From Pseudochelatococcus lubricantis (GTDB taxonomy: Bacteria > Pseudomonadota > Alphaproteobacteria > Rhizobiales > Beijerinckiaceae): a stretch of 39,817 nt of DNA. Location: the NCBI RefSeq assembly GCF_011762225.1, contig NZ_JAASQI010000015.1:1-39817 (forward strand), in the 5' to 3' direction. Numbering within the stretch: position 1 is the first letter of the stretch; every line of letters starts with the position of its first letter. The notes beneath the pieces are model-generated. The model worked only from the letters and a program-made list of their open reading frames with translations. It was not told the origin of the DNA and made no database searches. A program made the position numbers and the translations under genes. Below are positions 31,101-38,412 of this stretch, in pieces.

Positions 31101-32497
31101 GCTATCATGCCGAACTGTCGGCACGGAACACGAGGCTGCGCGTCCATTACCTGCTCGAAGCCGGATGGAAGGCCGATACTGCGATCCAGGGGCTTGGCCG
31201 AACGCACCGGACCAACCAGAAGCAAGCCCCCCTGTTCCGGCCGATCACCACGAACGTCAAAGCCGAAAAGCGCTTCCTCTCGACCATCGCCCGCCGTCTC
31301 GACACCCTGGGCGCGATCACGCGCGGCCAGCGCCAGACCGGCGGTCAGGGCCTGTTTCGGCCCGAGGACAATCTGGAATCGCATTACGCCCGCGACGCGC
31401 TGCGCCAGCTCTACCTGCTGCTGGTCCGCGGCAAGGTCGAGGGATGCTCGCTCGACCGCTTTGAGAGCGCCACCGGCTTGAAACTGATGGACTCCAACGG
31501 CATCAAGGATGACCTCCCAGCCATCACGACCTTCCTGAACCGGCTGCTGGCCTTGACGATTGAGCTTCAGGGCGTGCTGTTTACCGCCTTCGAGCAACTT
31601 CTGACGGCGCGCATCGAGGGCGCCATCGCGTCGGGCACCTATGACGCCGGGCTGGAGACGCTGCGAGCGGAGAGCTTTTTCGTCACCGACCGCCAGACGA
31701 TCTATACGCACCCGCGCACCGGCGCCCAGACCCGCCTGCTGACCATCACCGAGCGCAAGCGCAACCATCCGGTCACGCTGGCGGAGGCCATAGGCAACCT
31801 GGACGATCCGCGCGCGGTCCTGTTGGTCAACGAGCGGTCGGGCCGCGCCGCCGTGCAGGTTCCGACCACCAGCGTCATGCTGGACGATGGCGAGATCGAG
31901 CGCCGTGTCCGGCTGATCCGGCCGATGGAAGCGCACAACATCCCGGTCAAGACCATGCCCGAGACCCATTGGGTCGAAGCCGACCGGGACGCCTTCGCCT
32001 CTGCCTGGAATGCCGAAATTGCCGAGGTGCCGGAGTTTTCCAACAGCACCCTGCATATGGTGACAGGTCTCCTGTTGCCTATCTGGAAGCGGTTGCCGAA
32101 CGAATCCACCCGCGTCTATCGGCTCCAGACCGATGCTGGCGAGCGGATCATCGGCCGCCGCGTTTCGCCTGCCTGGGTCGCCCACGCGACCGCGACCGGC
32201 GTCACGTCGATCACGCCGGAGGATGCCTTCACCGCCCTTATGGACGGAAAGACGATCCTCGATCTCGCCGAGGGCCTTCAGCTTCGCCGGGTCCGCGTCA
32301 TGGGCGCGCTGCGCATCGAACTCACCGGCTTCACCGACACGATGCGCCAGCGCCTCACGGCCTATGGCCTCTATCACGAGATCATCTCGTGGAAGCTGCG
32401 CTTCTTCGTGCCGGTGGATGCTCAGGGGCCGGTAATCATCGGCAAGCTCTTCGACCGCTGGCCGGTCGAACGCATCGGCGAACGGGAGGCCGCATAA
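28151..32497 (+). CDS. Methyltransferase-strawberry-notch helicase fusion, 1448 aa
   Basis: A giant cytosolic protein. Residues ~120-290 hold a DNA-methyltransferase-like domain with the AdoMet motif LEPSAGTG (151-158) and the catalytic-type NPPF (217-220). Residues ~460-1200 form a superfamily 2 helicase of the strawberry-notch type: GDGTGVGKGRESAAIILDNW (Walker A, about 503), IVFDEAHSMQN (DEAH box, about 609), FSDAGGTGRSYHAE (about 974) and GLGRTHRTNQ (about 1013). The C-terminal quarter is the strawberry-notch helicase C-like region. Such proteins occur in phages and integrative elements and are thought to act early on incoming DNA. The stop is followed directly by the ATG of the next gene. 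Confidence 0.88.
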   Translation: MNMISASAAASVAGPLPLVPDSHAATSVFSAAALLLPHLERGQRIDAATLRSAMETAFGASDTAGAWDWKTAYDACEAAIVLFLRKYGKALFRKAGSPADSLPLLTRIAGLLPTHTRRSEEAQTFQQFSTPIPLGLAAATAAAITPADRVLEPSAGTGLLAILAEIAGGALVLNELAEMRAGLLSSLFPALSVTRFDAAQIDDHLDPALVPSVVLMNPPFSALANVQGRVADAAFRHVASALARLAPGGRLVTITGASFAPDNPAWTPAFVRLQERGRVVFSAAVDGSVYAKHGTTIDTRITVIDKLPADDPAVFPTSPGAAPDAATLMAWIGASLPARQPVDPSVVVPVAAAPAPRTVRGYIAATAKAARPAPQTEPEAAPLDYEIVDWQPAEGGHITDAIYEEYGLQVIRIPGAQPHPTQLVQSAAMASVAPPKPSYRPHLPKTILGLLSDAQLETVIYAGQAHADHLAGAWTVDETCDVVSAAAEDAKNAVRFRQGFFVGDGTGVGKGRESAAIILDNWMQGRRKAVWISKSDKLLEDAQRDWSALGMERLLVTPLSRFPQGKPVTLPEGILFTTYATLRSDDRGDRVSRVKQIVEWLGEDFDGVIVFDEAHSMQNAAGGKGERGDVAASQQGRAGLRLQHALPDARIVYVSATGATTVHNLAYAQRLGLWGGEDFPFATRAEFVEAIEGGGVAAMEVLARDMRALGLYTARSLSFAGVEYELVEHELTPEQTRIYDAYAGAFAIIHNNLDAAMEAANITGSTGTLNRQAKSAARSAFESAKQRFFGHLLTSMKTPTLLRSIASDLEAGHSAVIQIVSTGEALMERRLAELPTEEWNDVRVDITPREYVLDYLAHSFPVQLYEPFTDSEGNMSSRPVMRDGQPVESREAVARRDELIAKLASLPPVPGALDQLIQHFGTDTVAEVTGRSRRIIRKAGKGVTVDRLVVENRAASANLAETQAFMDDGKQVLVFSDAGGTGRSYHAELSARNTRLRVHYLLEAGWKADTAIQGLGRTHRTNQKQAPLFRPITTNVKAEKRFLSTIARRLDTLGAITRGQRQTGGQGLFRPEDNLESHYARDALRQLYLLLVRGKVEGCSLDRFESATGLKLMDSNGIKDDLPAITTFLNRLLALTIELQGVLFTAFEQLLTARIEGAIASGTYDAGLETLRAESFFVTDRQTIYTHPRTGAQTRLLTITERKRNHPVTLAEAIGNLDDPRAVLLVNERSGRAAVQVPTTSVMLDDGEIERRVRLIRPMEAHNIPVKTMPETHWVEADRDAFASAWNAEIAEVPEFSNSTLHMVTGLLLPIWKRLPNESTRVYRLQTDAGERIIGRRVSPAWVAHATATGVTSITPEDAFTALMDGKTILDLAEGLQLRRVRVMGALRIELTGFTDTMRQRLTAYGLYHEIISWKLRFFVPVDAQGPVIIGKLFDRWPVERIGEREAA

Positions 32498-33535
32498 ATG
32501 GCTTCGCGTCACGCCTCAGAACTGGCGCATCGCCTCGGCCGCGAGGCCGAGGCGGTCTGCCGCGAATACCTGTCCTCCGGTCGGAGGGCAGGCAATTACT
32601 GGCAGGTCGGGGACGCGCAGAACAGCCCCGGCCGCTCCCTCTATGTCCGGCTCAGGGACACCCCCAAAGGTCCGGCCGGGAAATGGACCGACGCCGCCAC
32701 CGGCGACCATGGCGATCTGCTCGACATCATCCGCGAGGCGCTTGGCCTCGTCGATTTCAAGGATGTGGCCGAGGAAGCGCGCCGTTTCCTCAGTCTCCCG
32801 CATCCCTCGCCGGAACAGACAGGGACACCGACCGGCAGGACATCGAGCATTGCCGTCGGTTCGCCCGAAGCGTCGCGGCGGCTGTTCGCCATGTCGCAGC
32901 CGATCCCCGGCACGCTCGCGGCGACCTACCTCAGCGGGCGGGCAATCACGTCGCTCATCGGCGGCACCGCACTGCGCTACCATCCCCGGTGCTATTATCG
33001 GCCCGACGAGCATTCGCCCACGGAGATCTGGCCGGCGATGATCGCGTCCGTCACCGACCTTGACGGGCGACAGACCGGCGCGCACCGCACCTGGCTCGCC
33101 CCGGACGGCTCGGGCAAGGCGCCTGTCGAAACGCCGAGGCGGGCGATGGGCGACCTTCTCGGACACGGCGTCCGCTTTGGCGTTGCCGGCGATGTGCTGG
33201 TCGCCGGAGAGGGCATCGAGACCGTGCTGTCGCCCCGTCAGGTTCTGCCGCACATGCCGATGCTGGCGGCGCTCTCGGCCGCACACCTCGCCGCCATCCT
33301 GTTCCCGGCGACGCTACGCAGGCTCTATGTCCTTCGCGATCGTGATCCGGCTGGGGACGGCGCGAGAGACAGCCTGATCGCCCGAGCCGCGAGCGTCGGG
33401 ATCGAAGCGGTTGCGATGTCGCCAGCGCGCGAGGACTTCAACGAGGATCTGCGCTGGCGCGGCGTCGATGCCCTCCGGGCGGCCCTGAAGGATCAGCTTC
33501 ATCCCGTGGACGTCAGCCGGTTCATGGAGGGGTGA
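32498..33535 (+). CDS. Toprim-domain protein with DUF7146 (primase-like)
   Basis: A 345-aa protein. The N-terminal part (residues 1-110) resembles the zinc-less CHC2/primase-like domain before toprim proteins (WTDAATGDHGDLLDIIREAL). The C-terminal toprim domain has the catalytic Glu in VAGEGIETVLS (about residue 237) and the Asp pair in YVLRDRDPAGDGARD (about 280). It could prime replication of transferred single strands. The ATG abuts the helicase stop codon, so the two form one operon and probably one replication machine. Confidence 0.82.
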   Translation: MASRHASELAHRLGREAEAVCREYLSSGRRAGNYWQVGDAQNSPGRSLYVRLRDTPKGPAGKWTDAATGDHGDLLDIIREALGLVDFKDVAEEARRFLSLPHPSPEQTGTPTGRTSSIAVGSPEASRRLFAMSQPIPGTLAATYLSGRAITSLIGGTALRYHPRCYYRPDEHSPTEIWPAMIASVTDLDGRQTGAHRTWLAPDGSGKAPVETPRRAMGDLLGHGVRFGVAGDVLVAGEGIETVLSPRQVLPHMPMLAALSAAHLAAILFPATLRRLYVLRDRDPAGDGARDSLIARAASVGIEAVAMSPAREDFNEDLRWRGVDALRAALKDQLHPVDVSRFMEG

Positions 33536-33867
33536 GAGGATCGGCGGGGGGATGGGGCAAAGCTCTGAATGGCTCCGCCTGCCGTCTCCGCTCATCATCG
33601 GGAACACCCTTCCCGCGTCGGAGAGGGCGCCCACGGCCTTCTGAGGGGGCGATCGGCTCACAAACGGGCCAGCCGGGCAATGGCGCTGCGCTTTCGGCTA
33701 TTTTCCGCCGGCGGGGCAAGCCCCGCCTTTGCATCGCGAAGCAAAATAGCCGGCTTGGCCATCAAGGCCCTCGCGGGAGCACGAGGGCTGCCAGGCCGTC
33801 CCGCCCGTGAGCTTCGACGCCTGCGAAGGCCGCGATGGGCGCGGTCTCTAGACGAAGGATGCTCCCG
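33536..33867 (+). promoter_or_regulatory. 330-nt structured leader with predicted pseudoknot before the DUF2493 gene
   Basis: No gene. A domain closed by CGGCTATTTT (33695-33704) and AAAATAGCCG (33743-33752) contains the hairpin GCGGGGC-AA-GCCCCGC (33711-33726). Next comes a hairpin GCCCTCG/CGAGGGC (33767-33773/3382-88 of the same hundred) whose 8-base loop CGGGAGCA (33774-33781) is exactly complementary to TGCTCCCG (33860-33867), the last eight bases before the ATG. Smaller stems CTTCG/CGAAG and CCGCG/CGCGG lie between. The ribosome site GAAGGA (33854-33859) is adjacent to the pairing. Confidence 0.6.
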
Positions 33868-34803
33868 ATGATGAACGAAGACGATGACGCAGGCTTCGAG
33901 CCGTTCCACACCTCATCCCCCACCGATCACGTCCTCACCGAACTCCAGCTCTATGGCTACCGCCCTTTCCAGGACGAACCCGATCCGCGTCCGCTACCGG
34001 AGGGCAACACCGTCGCCGCAGCCGTCGCAGACATCTTCGACGCCCTCGTCTCGACGCTCGGCGACACCCGCCTCGAACCCGATCTCGACGATCTCCTCTG
34101 GTCGACGGTCAATCTCTTCCATCGCGCCGCCGACCGGGTCGAACGCGAACTCGACGACAACGAGCAGGGGCAGCGCCGCCTTCAGCGGGAACAGGATGGC
34201 AGCGAGGTCAAGAGCGTCGAACTCGAACGCCTCACGGCGGAGGGACAGACCCTGGTCGAACGGCGCAACAGCATGGAACTCTTCCGCGACCTCTCGGCGG
34301 ACGCCTTCGAGCACCACACCGGCACGCCCTGGCGGCCGCGCAGCGGTTCGATGGTCAACCATCGCAACCTCACCTCGGCAATGATCGACAGCCGCGATTT
34401 CCTCGCCGCTAAGCGCCGGGCCGAGACCGAGGTGCTGCTGCCCGCCGGTCCCAGAGTCGCCGTCACGGGCGGTGCGGACTTCAACGATCACAACCTGATC
34501 TGGACGAAGCTCGATCAGGTTCATGCCAAGCACACGGACATGGTGCTCCTGCACGGCGGCTCGCCGAAGGGCGCCGAACTGATCGCCTCCCGCTGGGCTG
34601 ACAGTCGCAAGGTGCCGCAGGTCGCCTTCAAGCCCGACTGGACGAAGCACGCCAAGGCCGCGCCCTTCAAGCGCAACGACGCCATGCTCGATGTCCTGCC
34701 GGTCGGCGTCCTGGTCTTCCCCGGCACCGGGATTCAGGAGAACCTTGCGGATAAGGCGCGCAAGCTCGGCATTCCAGTCATGAAGTTCGACGGCGGCGCG
34801 TAA
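33868..34803 (+). CDS. DUF2493 (SLOG-type Rossmann) protein
   Basis: A 311-aa protein. The N-terminal half is acidic and helical (FDALVSTLGDTRLEPDLDDL, then a coiled segment near residues 90-145). The C-terminal DUF2493 domain begins at about residue 190: PRVAVTGGADFNDHNLIWTK, MVLLHGGSPKGAELIASRWA and LVFPGTGIQENLADKARK. It has a nucleotide-binding Rossmann-like fold related to SLOG and DprA proteins, whose members sense or cleave nucleotides. The start at 33868 has GAAGGA 8 bases upstream; the ATG three codons earlier is part of the pseudoknot pairing. Confidence 0.85.
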   Translation: MMNEDDDAGFEPFHTSSPTDHVLTELQLYGYRPFQDEPDPRPLPEGNTVAAAVADIFDALVSTLGDTRLEPDLDDLLWSTVNLFHRAADRVERELDDNEQGQRRLQREQDGSEVKSVELERLTAEGQTLVERRNSMELFRDLSADAFEHHTGTPWRPRSGSMVNHRNLTSAMIDSRDFLAAKRRAETEVLLPAGPRVAVTGGADFNDHNLIWTKLDQVHAKHTDMVLLHGGSPKGAELIASRWADSRKVPQVAFKPDWTKHAKAAPFKRNDAMLDVLPVGVLVFPGTGIQENLADKARKLGIPVMKFDGGA

Positions 34804-34967
34804 AGCGCCGCCGCTCGGCGGCCTGCCAGCCGCCTCTACTTGACTGAACACGAGGTTGATGGCTTTCTTGAAGAATATTTGCAGCAACGGCGAACTGGCA
34901 TAGTCGCAGGCGGAGCGTATTATCCGGCAGCCTGTGGTGATCCTCAATCGTTCATGCGGAGGCTGCC

Positions 34968-35384
34968 GTGACCCTCATCCTGCTTGCCATCTCCCTGACG
35001 ATCGCGCTTTGCGTCATCGCCTACAACTTTGCCATCTACGCCTTGCCGTTCATGGTCGGGCTGACGGCCTTTCAATATGTCTATGGAATGGAGGCCGGCT
35101 TCCTGTTGTCGGCGCTCGCCGCCCTCGGCGCGGCGCTGCTATCCGTGGCGCTGGTCATCGCCGTCGTAGGCTTTGCCAAGAACCCGGCCTTGCGGCTTAT
35201 CGCCCTCGCCGTATTCGCGGTGCCGGCGATGATCGCCGGTTATGCGCTCGTGCATGGCGTCACGAAGAATTTCGTCGACTCGACGATTATGCTGAACCTG
35301 CTCGGCGGCGCCGGCGGTCTCTTCATCGGCATAGCGGCGATGCTCAATCTCAATGCGCTCGGTACAGGCGTCCTGTCTCGCTGA
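34968..35384 (+). CDS. Small integral membrane protein, 138 aa
   Basis: About four hydrophobic helices (MTLILLAISLTIALCVIAYN at the start, then residues ~45-70, ~75-95 and ~115-130). No family recognised. A GTG start at 34968 follows GGAGG by 7 bases, which makes it the likely start. It stands alone between the DUF2493 gene and the long ssb leader, and could be a membrane component of the element such as an entry-exclusion or transfer accessory protein; this is conjecture. Confidence 0.7.
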   Translation: MTLILLAISLTIALCVIAYNFAIYALPFMVGLTAFQYVYGMEAGFLLSALAALGAALLSVALVIAVVGFAKNPALRLIALAVFAVPAMIAGYALVHGVTKNFVDSTIMLNLLGGAGGLFIGIAAMLNLNALGTGVLSR

Positions 35385-36091
35385 TGCGATCGCGAATCGC
35401 CGCTCGTCACAAAAAAATCTGCGCCGGTTTGCACTGTTGGGCTTCCGGCATCCTGCTCTGAGGAATGGCGCCACCGGCGCTGTAAGGGCCAGGGTCTTCG
35501 CTCCGATTGGCCCCGCTGTGGAAGTCGGTCATCGGCTGATACCCTCCCAGCCTTAGCAAGGTCGCCACTCTCTGCTTCGTTCCCCTCCGTGTCGTGGCGT
35601 CCGCGAACACCTTCATGCTCTCCAGCCCTGCAATTCACTGGATCGCACCTTCGGCCGACGGGGTGGAACAACGCCATACATCCTGGAGCCCAATAGCCGT
35701 TTCGTCCTGGTCCCGGCTCGCCTTCCGACTGGCGGCGTGCTGCGGCTCGTGACGGCGATCCCGGCGGCGCGCACCCCGCTCTGATGCGGGTTTCATATCG
35801 GGGCCTGTAGCGCCCTCGTTGCCGGGAAGGACGAACGGTTCTGCTGTGCGTCCCCGGTGTGAGCTTTCCGAGGCGCCAATCCCTCCGACTGACTGATCCC
35901 CTAAGTCCGTTCGGTTTCCGACCGCAACCCCCGCGGCTCCGGACCGTGTTGCCGCGCAAGCGCGGCTGCCCGCTCCACTCCGGGCCTTAAGGGCGAGGTG
36001 CCGCCAAGGCGGCACTTGCTGGCGTCTCCCGACGGCCTTGGCCGGGTCTCGTCGGAGGGATGGTCCCTTCGAGAAGCAACGGAGACTTACA
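35385..36091 (+). ncRNA. 700-nt ORF-free leader of ssb, candidate structured RNA
   Basis: No convincing gene on either strand. Leftward frames exist only as shadows. Visible hairpins near the 3' end are GTGCCGCC-AA-GGCGGCAC (35998-36015), CCGAC/GTCGG closing GGCC-TT-GGCC (about 36029-36054) and AGGGA-TGG-TCCCT (36056-36068), the last similar to the hairpin at 25227-25245. The ribosome site is ACGGAG (36079-36084). It could be a long 5' UTR or a separate small RNA; the call is a proposal. Confidence 0.35.
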
Positions 36092-36493
36092 ATGCAGAAC
36101 ATCGTCATTCTTGCCGGCAACATCGGCCAGGACCCCGAAACCCGCAACACCCAGAGCGGCACCTCGATCACCCACTTCACGCTGGCCACCTCGCGCCCCC
36201 GCTACTCGGAAGGCAAGGTTGTCCGAGACAAGGACGGCTATCGCGTCCAGGACACCGAATGGCACCGGATCACCGCCTTCAACGGCCTCGGTAAGACGAT
36301 CCAGCAGCATTGCGAGAAGGGCATGAAGGTTCTGGTTCGCGGCCGCATCCACTACACCAAGTGGACCGATCAGCAGGGCGTTGAGCGCTACGGCTGCGAG
36401 ATCATCGCCGAGACGGTGGACTTCCTCAGCCGGGCAAAGCAGACCCAGAACGAAGACGGCAAGTTCATCGACGACGATGACATCCCGTTCTGA
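36092..36493 (+). CDS. ssb: Single-stranded DNA-binding protein
   Basis: A 133-aa SSB with an OB fold (MQNIVILAGNIGQDPETRNT, TEWHRITAFNGLGKTIQQHC, KGMKVLVRGRIHYTKWTDQQ) and the acidic tail ending DDDIPF, which recruits host repair and replication proteins. Plasmid- and ICE-borne SSB proteins coat the incoming strand and can dampen SOS induction. It is preceded by an unusually long untranslated leader and followed by a GC hairpin. Confidence 0.93.
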   Translation: MQNIVILAGNIGQDPETRNTQSGTSITHFTLATSRPRYSEGKVVRDKDGYRVQDTEWHRITAFNGLGKTIQQHCEKGMKVLVRGRIHYTKWTDQQGVERYGCEIIAETVDFLSRAKQTQNEDGKFIDDDDIPF

Positions 36494-36508
36494 GCGGGAT
36501 ACCGGGAG

Positions 36509-36530
36509 CCCGGCGGCGCAAGCCGCCGGG
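36509..36530 (+). terminator. Hairpin after ssb
   Basis: CCCGGCGGC (36509-36517), loop GCAA, GCCGCCGGG (36522-36530), then ATTTCC. A strong stem but a short T run. Confidence 0.6.
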
Positions 36531-36535
36531 ATTTC

Positions 36536-36772
36536 CTAATTGTCTGGCGTTCCTGGCATGAGTCGTCGTCTTCCGGCAGCACGATAAGCCTCGAACAATC
36601 TCTCCTGCTCGCCTTGGCTTGGAGAGAGAACCCAGCACTGCCCGAATCGCCCCCGCCACTGACCAGACGTCAAATCTCTAGGAACACCGATTCTGGGTCG
36701 CTTTCCACTCCAACTCCGTCTATAATAGCCGTAGTTCTGGCGTGACGTTGACGCACGGTGGGAGGTGATCAT
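36536..36772 (-). CDS. Doubtful small protein divergent from the XRE gene
   Basis: A 78-codon leftward frame ending WVLSPSQGEQERLFEAYRAA GRRRLMPGTPDN. Codon use is less GC-biased than its neighbours. Its start codon lies in the same palindrome as the start of the XRE gene, and the -10-like TATAAT of that gene (36719-36724) lies within it. It may be a real accessory gene with a shorter start, or a chance frame. Confidence 0.3.
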   Translation of the reverse strand: MITSHRASTSRQNYGYYRRSWSGKRPRIGVPRDLTSGQWRGRFGQCWVLSPSQGEQERLFEAYRAAGRRRLMPGTPDN

Positions 36773-36780
36773 GCATGATC
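36767..36780. promoter_or_regulatory. Perfect palindrome over the XRE start codon
   Basis: GATCATGCATGATC contains the ATG of the XRE gene (36775) and, on the other strand, an ATG at 36772. It may be an autoregulatory operator; GGAGGT lies directly before it. Confidence 0.4.
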
Positions 36781-37035
36781 ACTTCCCGACAAACACGGGC
36801 CGCGCGCGCATTACTGGGTTGGACACAGGAGATGCTCGCTGACAAGGCCAAGGTTTCGCTGACGGCGCTCAAGCGCATGGAGTCGGCCGCTGAACTGCGT
36901 GTGTATGAAAGCACCAGCGACCAGGTCCGCAGAGCGCTTGAGGCCGAAGGAATCGCCTTCATCAGATCGGGCCGCAACGAAGGGGTTATGCTTGTCGATG
37001 TGCACGAAGCAGCCGAACGCAGCAGAGTCCGGTAA
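36775..37035 (+). CDS. XRE-family transcriptional regulator, 86 aa
   Basis: A single-domain helix-turn-helix protein: QTRAARALLGWTQEMLADKA, then KVSLTALKRMESAAELRVYE and VRRALEAEGIAFIRSG. This layout matches small phage- and ICE-type repressors. The start has GGAGGT 8 bases upstream and a TATAAT about 50 bases upstream. It probably controls the adjacent DUF2285/RepA region or its own promoter. Confidence 0.85.
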   Translation: MITSRQTRAARALLGWTQEMLADKAKVSLTALKRMESAAELRVYESTSDQVRRALEAEGIAFIRSGRNEGVMLVDVHEAAERSRVR

Positions 37036-37129
37036 TTCCCACCCTTCTACCGCCTCCCGCTTGTCATCGTCGCGCTGTAATGGTGCTTAAGAATAGCAAC
37101 CGCCATCCCAGAGTGTCACGTGCCGACTA

Positions 37130-37393
37130 ATGACCACAATTGATTTCCTCGACGAAGCCCCTTCCATGCTGTCGCTCACCGAATATGACCGACAGCACAT
37201 CAAGCTCTATGCTCGTCTGCTGGACGCAGAGGCAGATGGAGCAGACTGGCGCGAAGCGGCCGAGGTTCTTTTCGGCATCTGTCCAACGACTGAGCCGGAC
37301 CGCGCTCGCCGCGTCCACGACAGCCATCTGGCTCGCGCACACTGGATGACCGAGCATGGCTACCGGCAGCTCAGGCGCGGCCGGCCTCATTAG
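37130..37393 (+). CDS. DUF2285-type protein, 87 aa
   Basis: A small protein with the DUF2285-like pattern LTEYDRQHIKLYARLLDAEA, DGADWREAAEVLFGICPTTE and RAHWMTEHGYRQLRRG. In alphaproteobacterial integrative elements these proteins occur ahead of repA and, in Mesorhizobium symbiosis islands, relatives take part in activating transfer. The larger neighbour at 37506 carries the same domain at its C-terminus, so the pair may act together. Start at an ATG without a strong ribosome site. Confidence 0.75.
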   Translation: MTTIDFLDEAPSMLSLTEYDRQHIKLYARLLDAEADGADWREAAEVLFGICPTTEPDRARRVHDSHLARAHWMTEHGYRQLRRGRPH

Positions 37394-37505
37394 ATCCCGT
37401 GTTGTCTCAAGTGCAACGCCTGTTGCGCCTTGCAACCTTCCCAAGAAATAGAATCCCCGGAATCAATTCGCTCTGTACGCGTATTCGCTGAACGGGGAGG
37501 ATTAA

Positions 37506-38277
37506 ATGACGCCCGATACAAGAGAATGGCGATCATCAACTACATACGACTATCTCGATCGGGCAGATGTAGATGCACTGGCGTGGGAGTGCCTTCGGCG
37601 CAATCTCGATTACCAGCGCGACTACGCAAACTCCATCCGCATGGCCTCCGAACTCGGGCCTGAGACCGAAGCGATCGGCGATCGCTGGGGTCTCCGATTT
37701 CCCCGCCAGGCCCAGCCTGAATGCACTCGAACAACCTGTTTTCTGGACGCCGGAAGCTGACACCAGCGTAGTCCATATCGGACCCGCCCCGGAAATTGAG
37801 CAGGTCAGCCCTCGCATTTTCGAGGATATTCGCTCGGAAATCAGCCGCAGTTCAGAGGAAGGACTGCATATATCGGTTCTCACCGGAAGCGGTCGCCTGC
37901 ACCTTGTCGCGAGAGCGGGTCTCGAGCCGACGCAGTCCATCGCCGCCATCATTCCGCTCGACGCCCACAGCCTGGATCGTGTCCAGTCACTGATCAGACT
38001 CTGGCGAAGCCTTCACGGCCTGCCTGTGCCACAGGACAGTCGGATGACGGCGCAGCAGCGCCGTCGTCTCAAAAACATGCTGCGCGCCGCTGACGGCCGT
38101 TTGCACAACGCCGACTATCGCGAGATCGCCGAAGCGATTTTCGGCGTTGAACGCGTTGCCAGCGACCCCTGGAAAACGTCCGCGCTCCGGGACGCTGTCC
38201 TCGATCTGGTCAAGGACGGCTTCGCGATGATCGACGGCGGTTACCGCAAGCTTCTTCGCCACCGCCGTCGTTCGTAA
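37506..38277 (+). pseudogene. DUF6499-DUF2285 gene split by a +1 frameshift
   Basis: The first frame (37506-37760) encodes TPDTREWRSSTTYDYLDRAD and LAWECLRRNLDYQRDYA, typical of the DUF6499 N-terminal domain, up to RWGLRFP. Then the +1 frame continues with ARPSLNALEQPVFWTPEADT and the DUF2285 C-terminal domain (RRLKNMLRAADGRLHNADYR, to 38277). The frames meet at the run TTTCCCC (37698-37704): one extra C explains the break. Usual family members are single proteins of this combined layout. It may be a mutation, a sequencing error or a programmed +1 shift; relatives such as FseA/MsI-type regulators of symbiosis ICEs are known to use frameshifts. Confidence 0.75.
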
Positions 38278-38298
38278 CCTGCGCTACTAGGGCAAGGT

Positions 38299-38327
38299 GT
38301 GCGAATTAGGCCCCCCCAAGTTCGCAC
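38299..38327. promoter_or_regulatory. Inverted repeat GTGCGAA...TTCGCAC upstream of the HTH gene
   Basis: GTGCGAA (38299-38305) and TTCGCAC (38321-38327) with a centre of C7. It lies 86 bp before the HTH gene at 38413, a likely operator for the DUF2285 activator or the HTH protein. Confidence 0.55.
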
Positions 38328-38353
38328 TCCCCCTTCGCTATTCTTCTTCGCCA

Positions 38354-38404
38354 CCGTGGCCTTCGTTCGCCGCTGATCGCCAGCGGCTCCCGCGAAAGCC
38401 ACGG
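38354..38404 (+). promoter_or_regulatory. Nested hairpin in the 5' leader of the HTH gene
   Basis: Outer stem CCGTGGC (38354-38360) with GCCACGG (38398-38404), extended by TTCG/CGAA; inner stem GCCGCTG (38369-38375) with CAGCGGC (38381-38387). The 3' strand runs into the GGAGG ribosome site (38403-38407), so the fold could limit translation. Confidence 0.5.
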
Positions 38405-38412
38405 AGGCCACC

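Noticed and set aside
29924-32512. An 862-codon open frame on the minus strand opposite the helicase gene.
   Set aside because: It is the antisense shadow of a high-GC coding gene; the plus frame has clear motifs and codon bias while this one has none.
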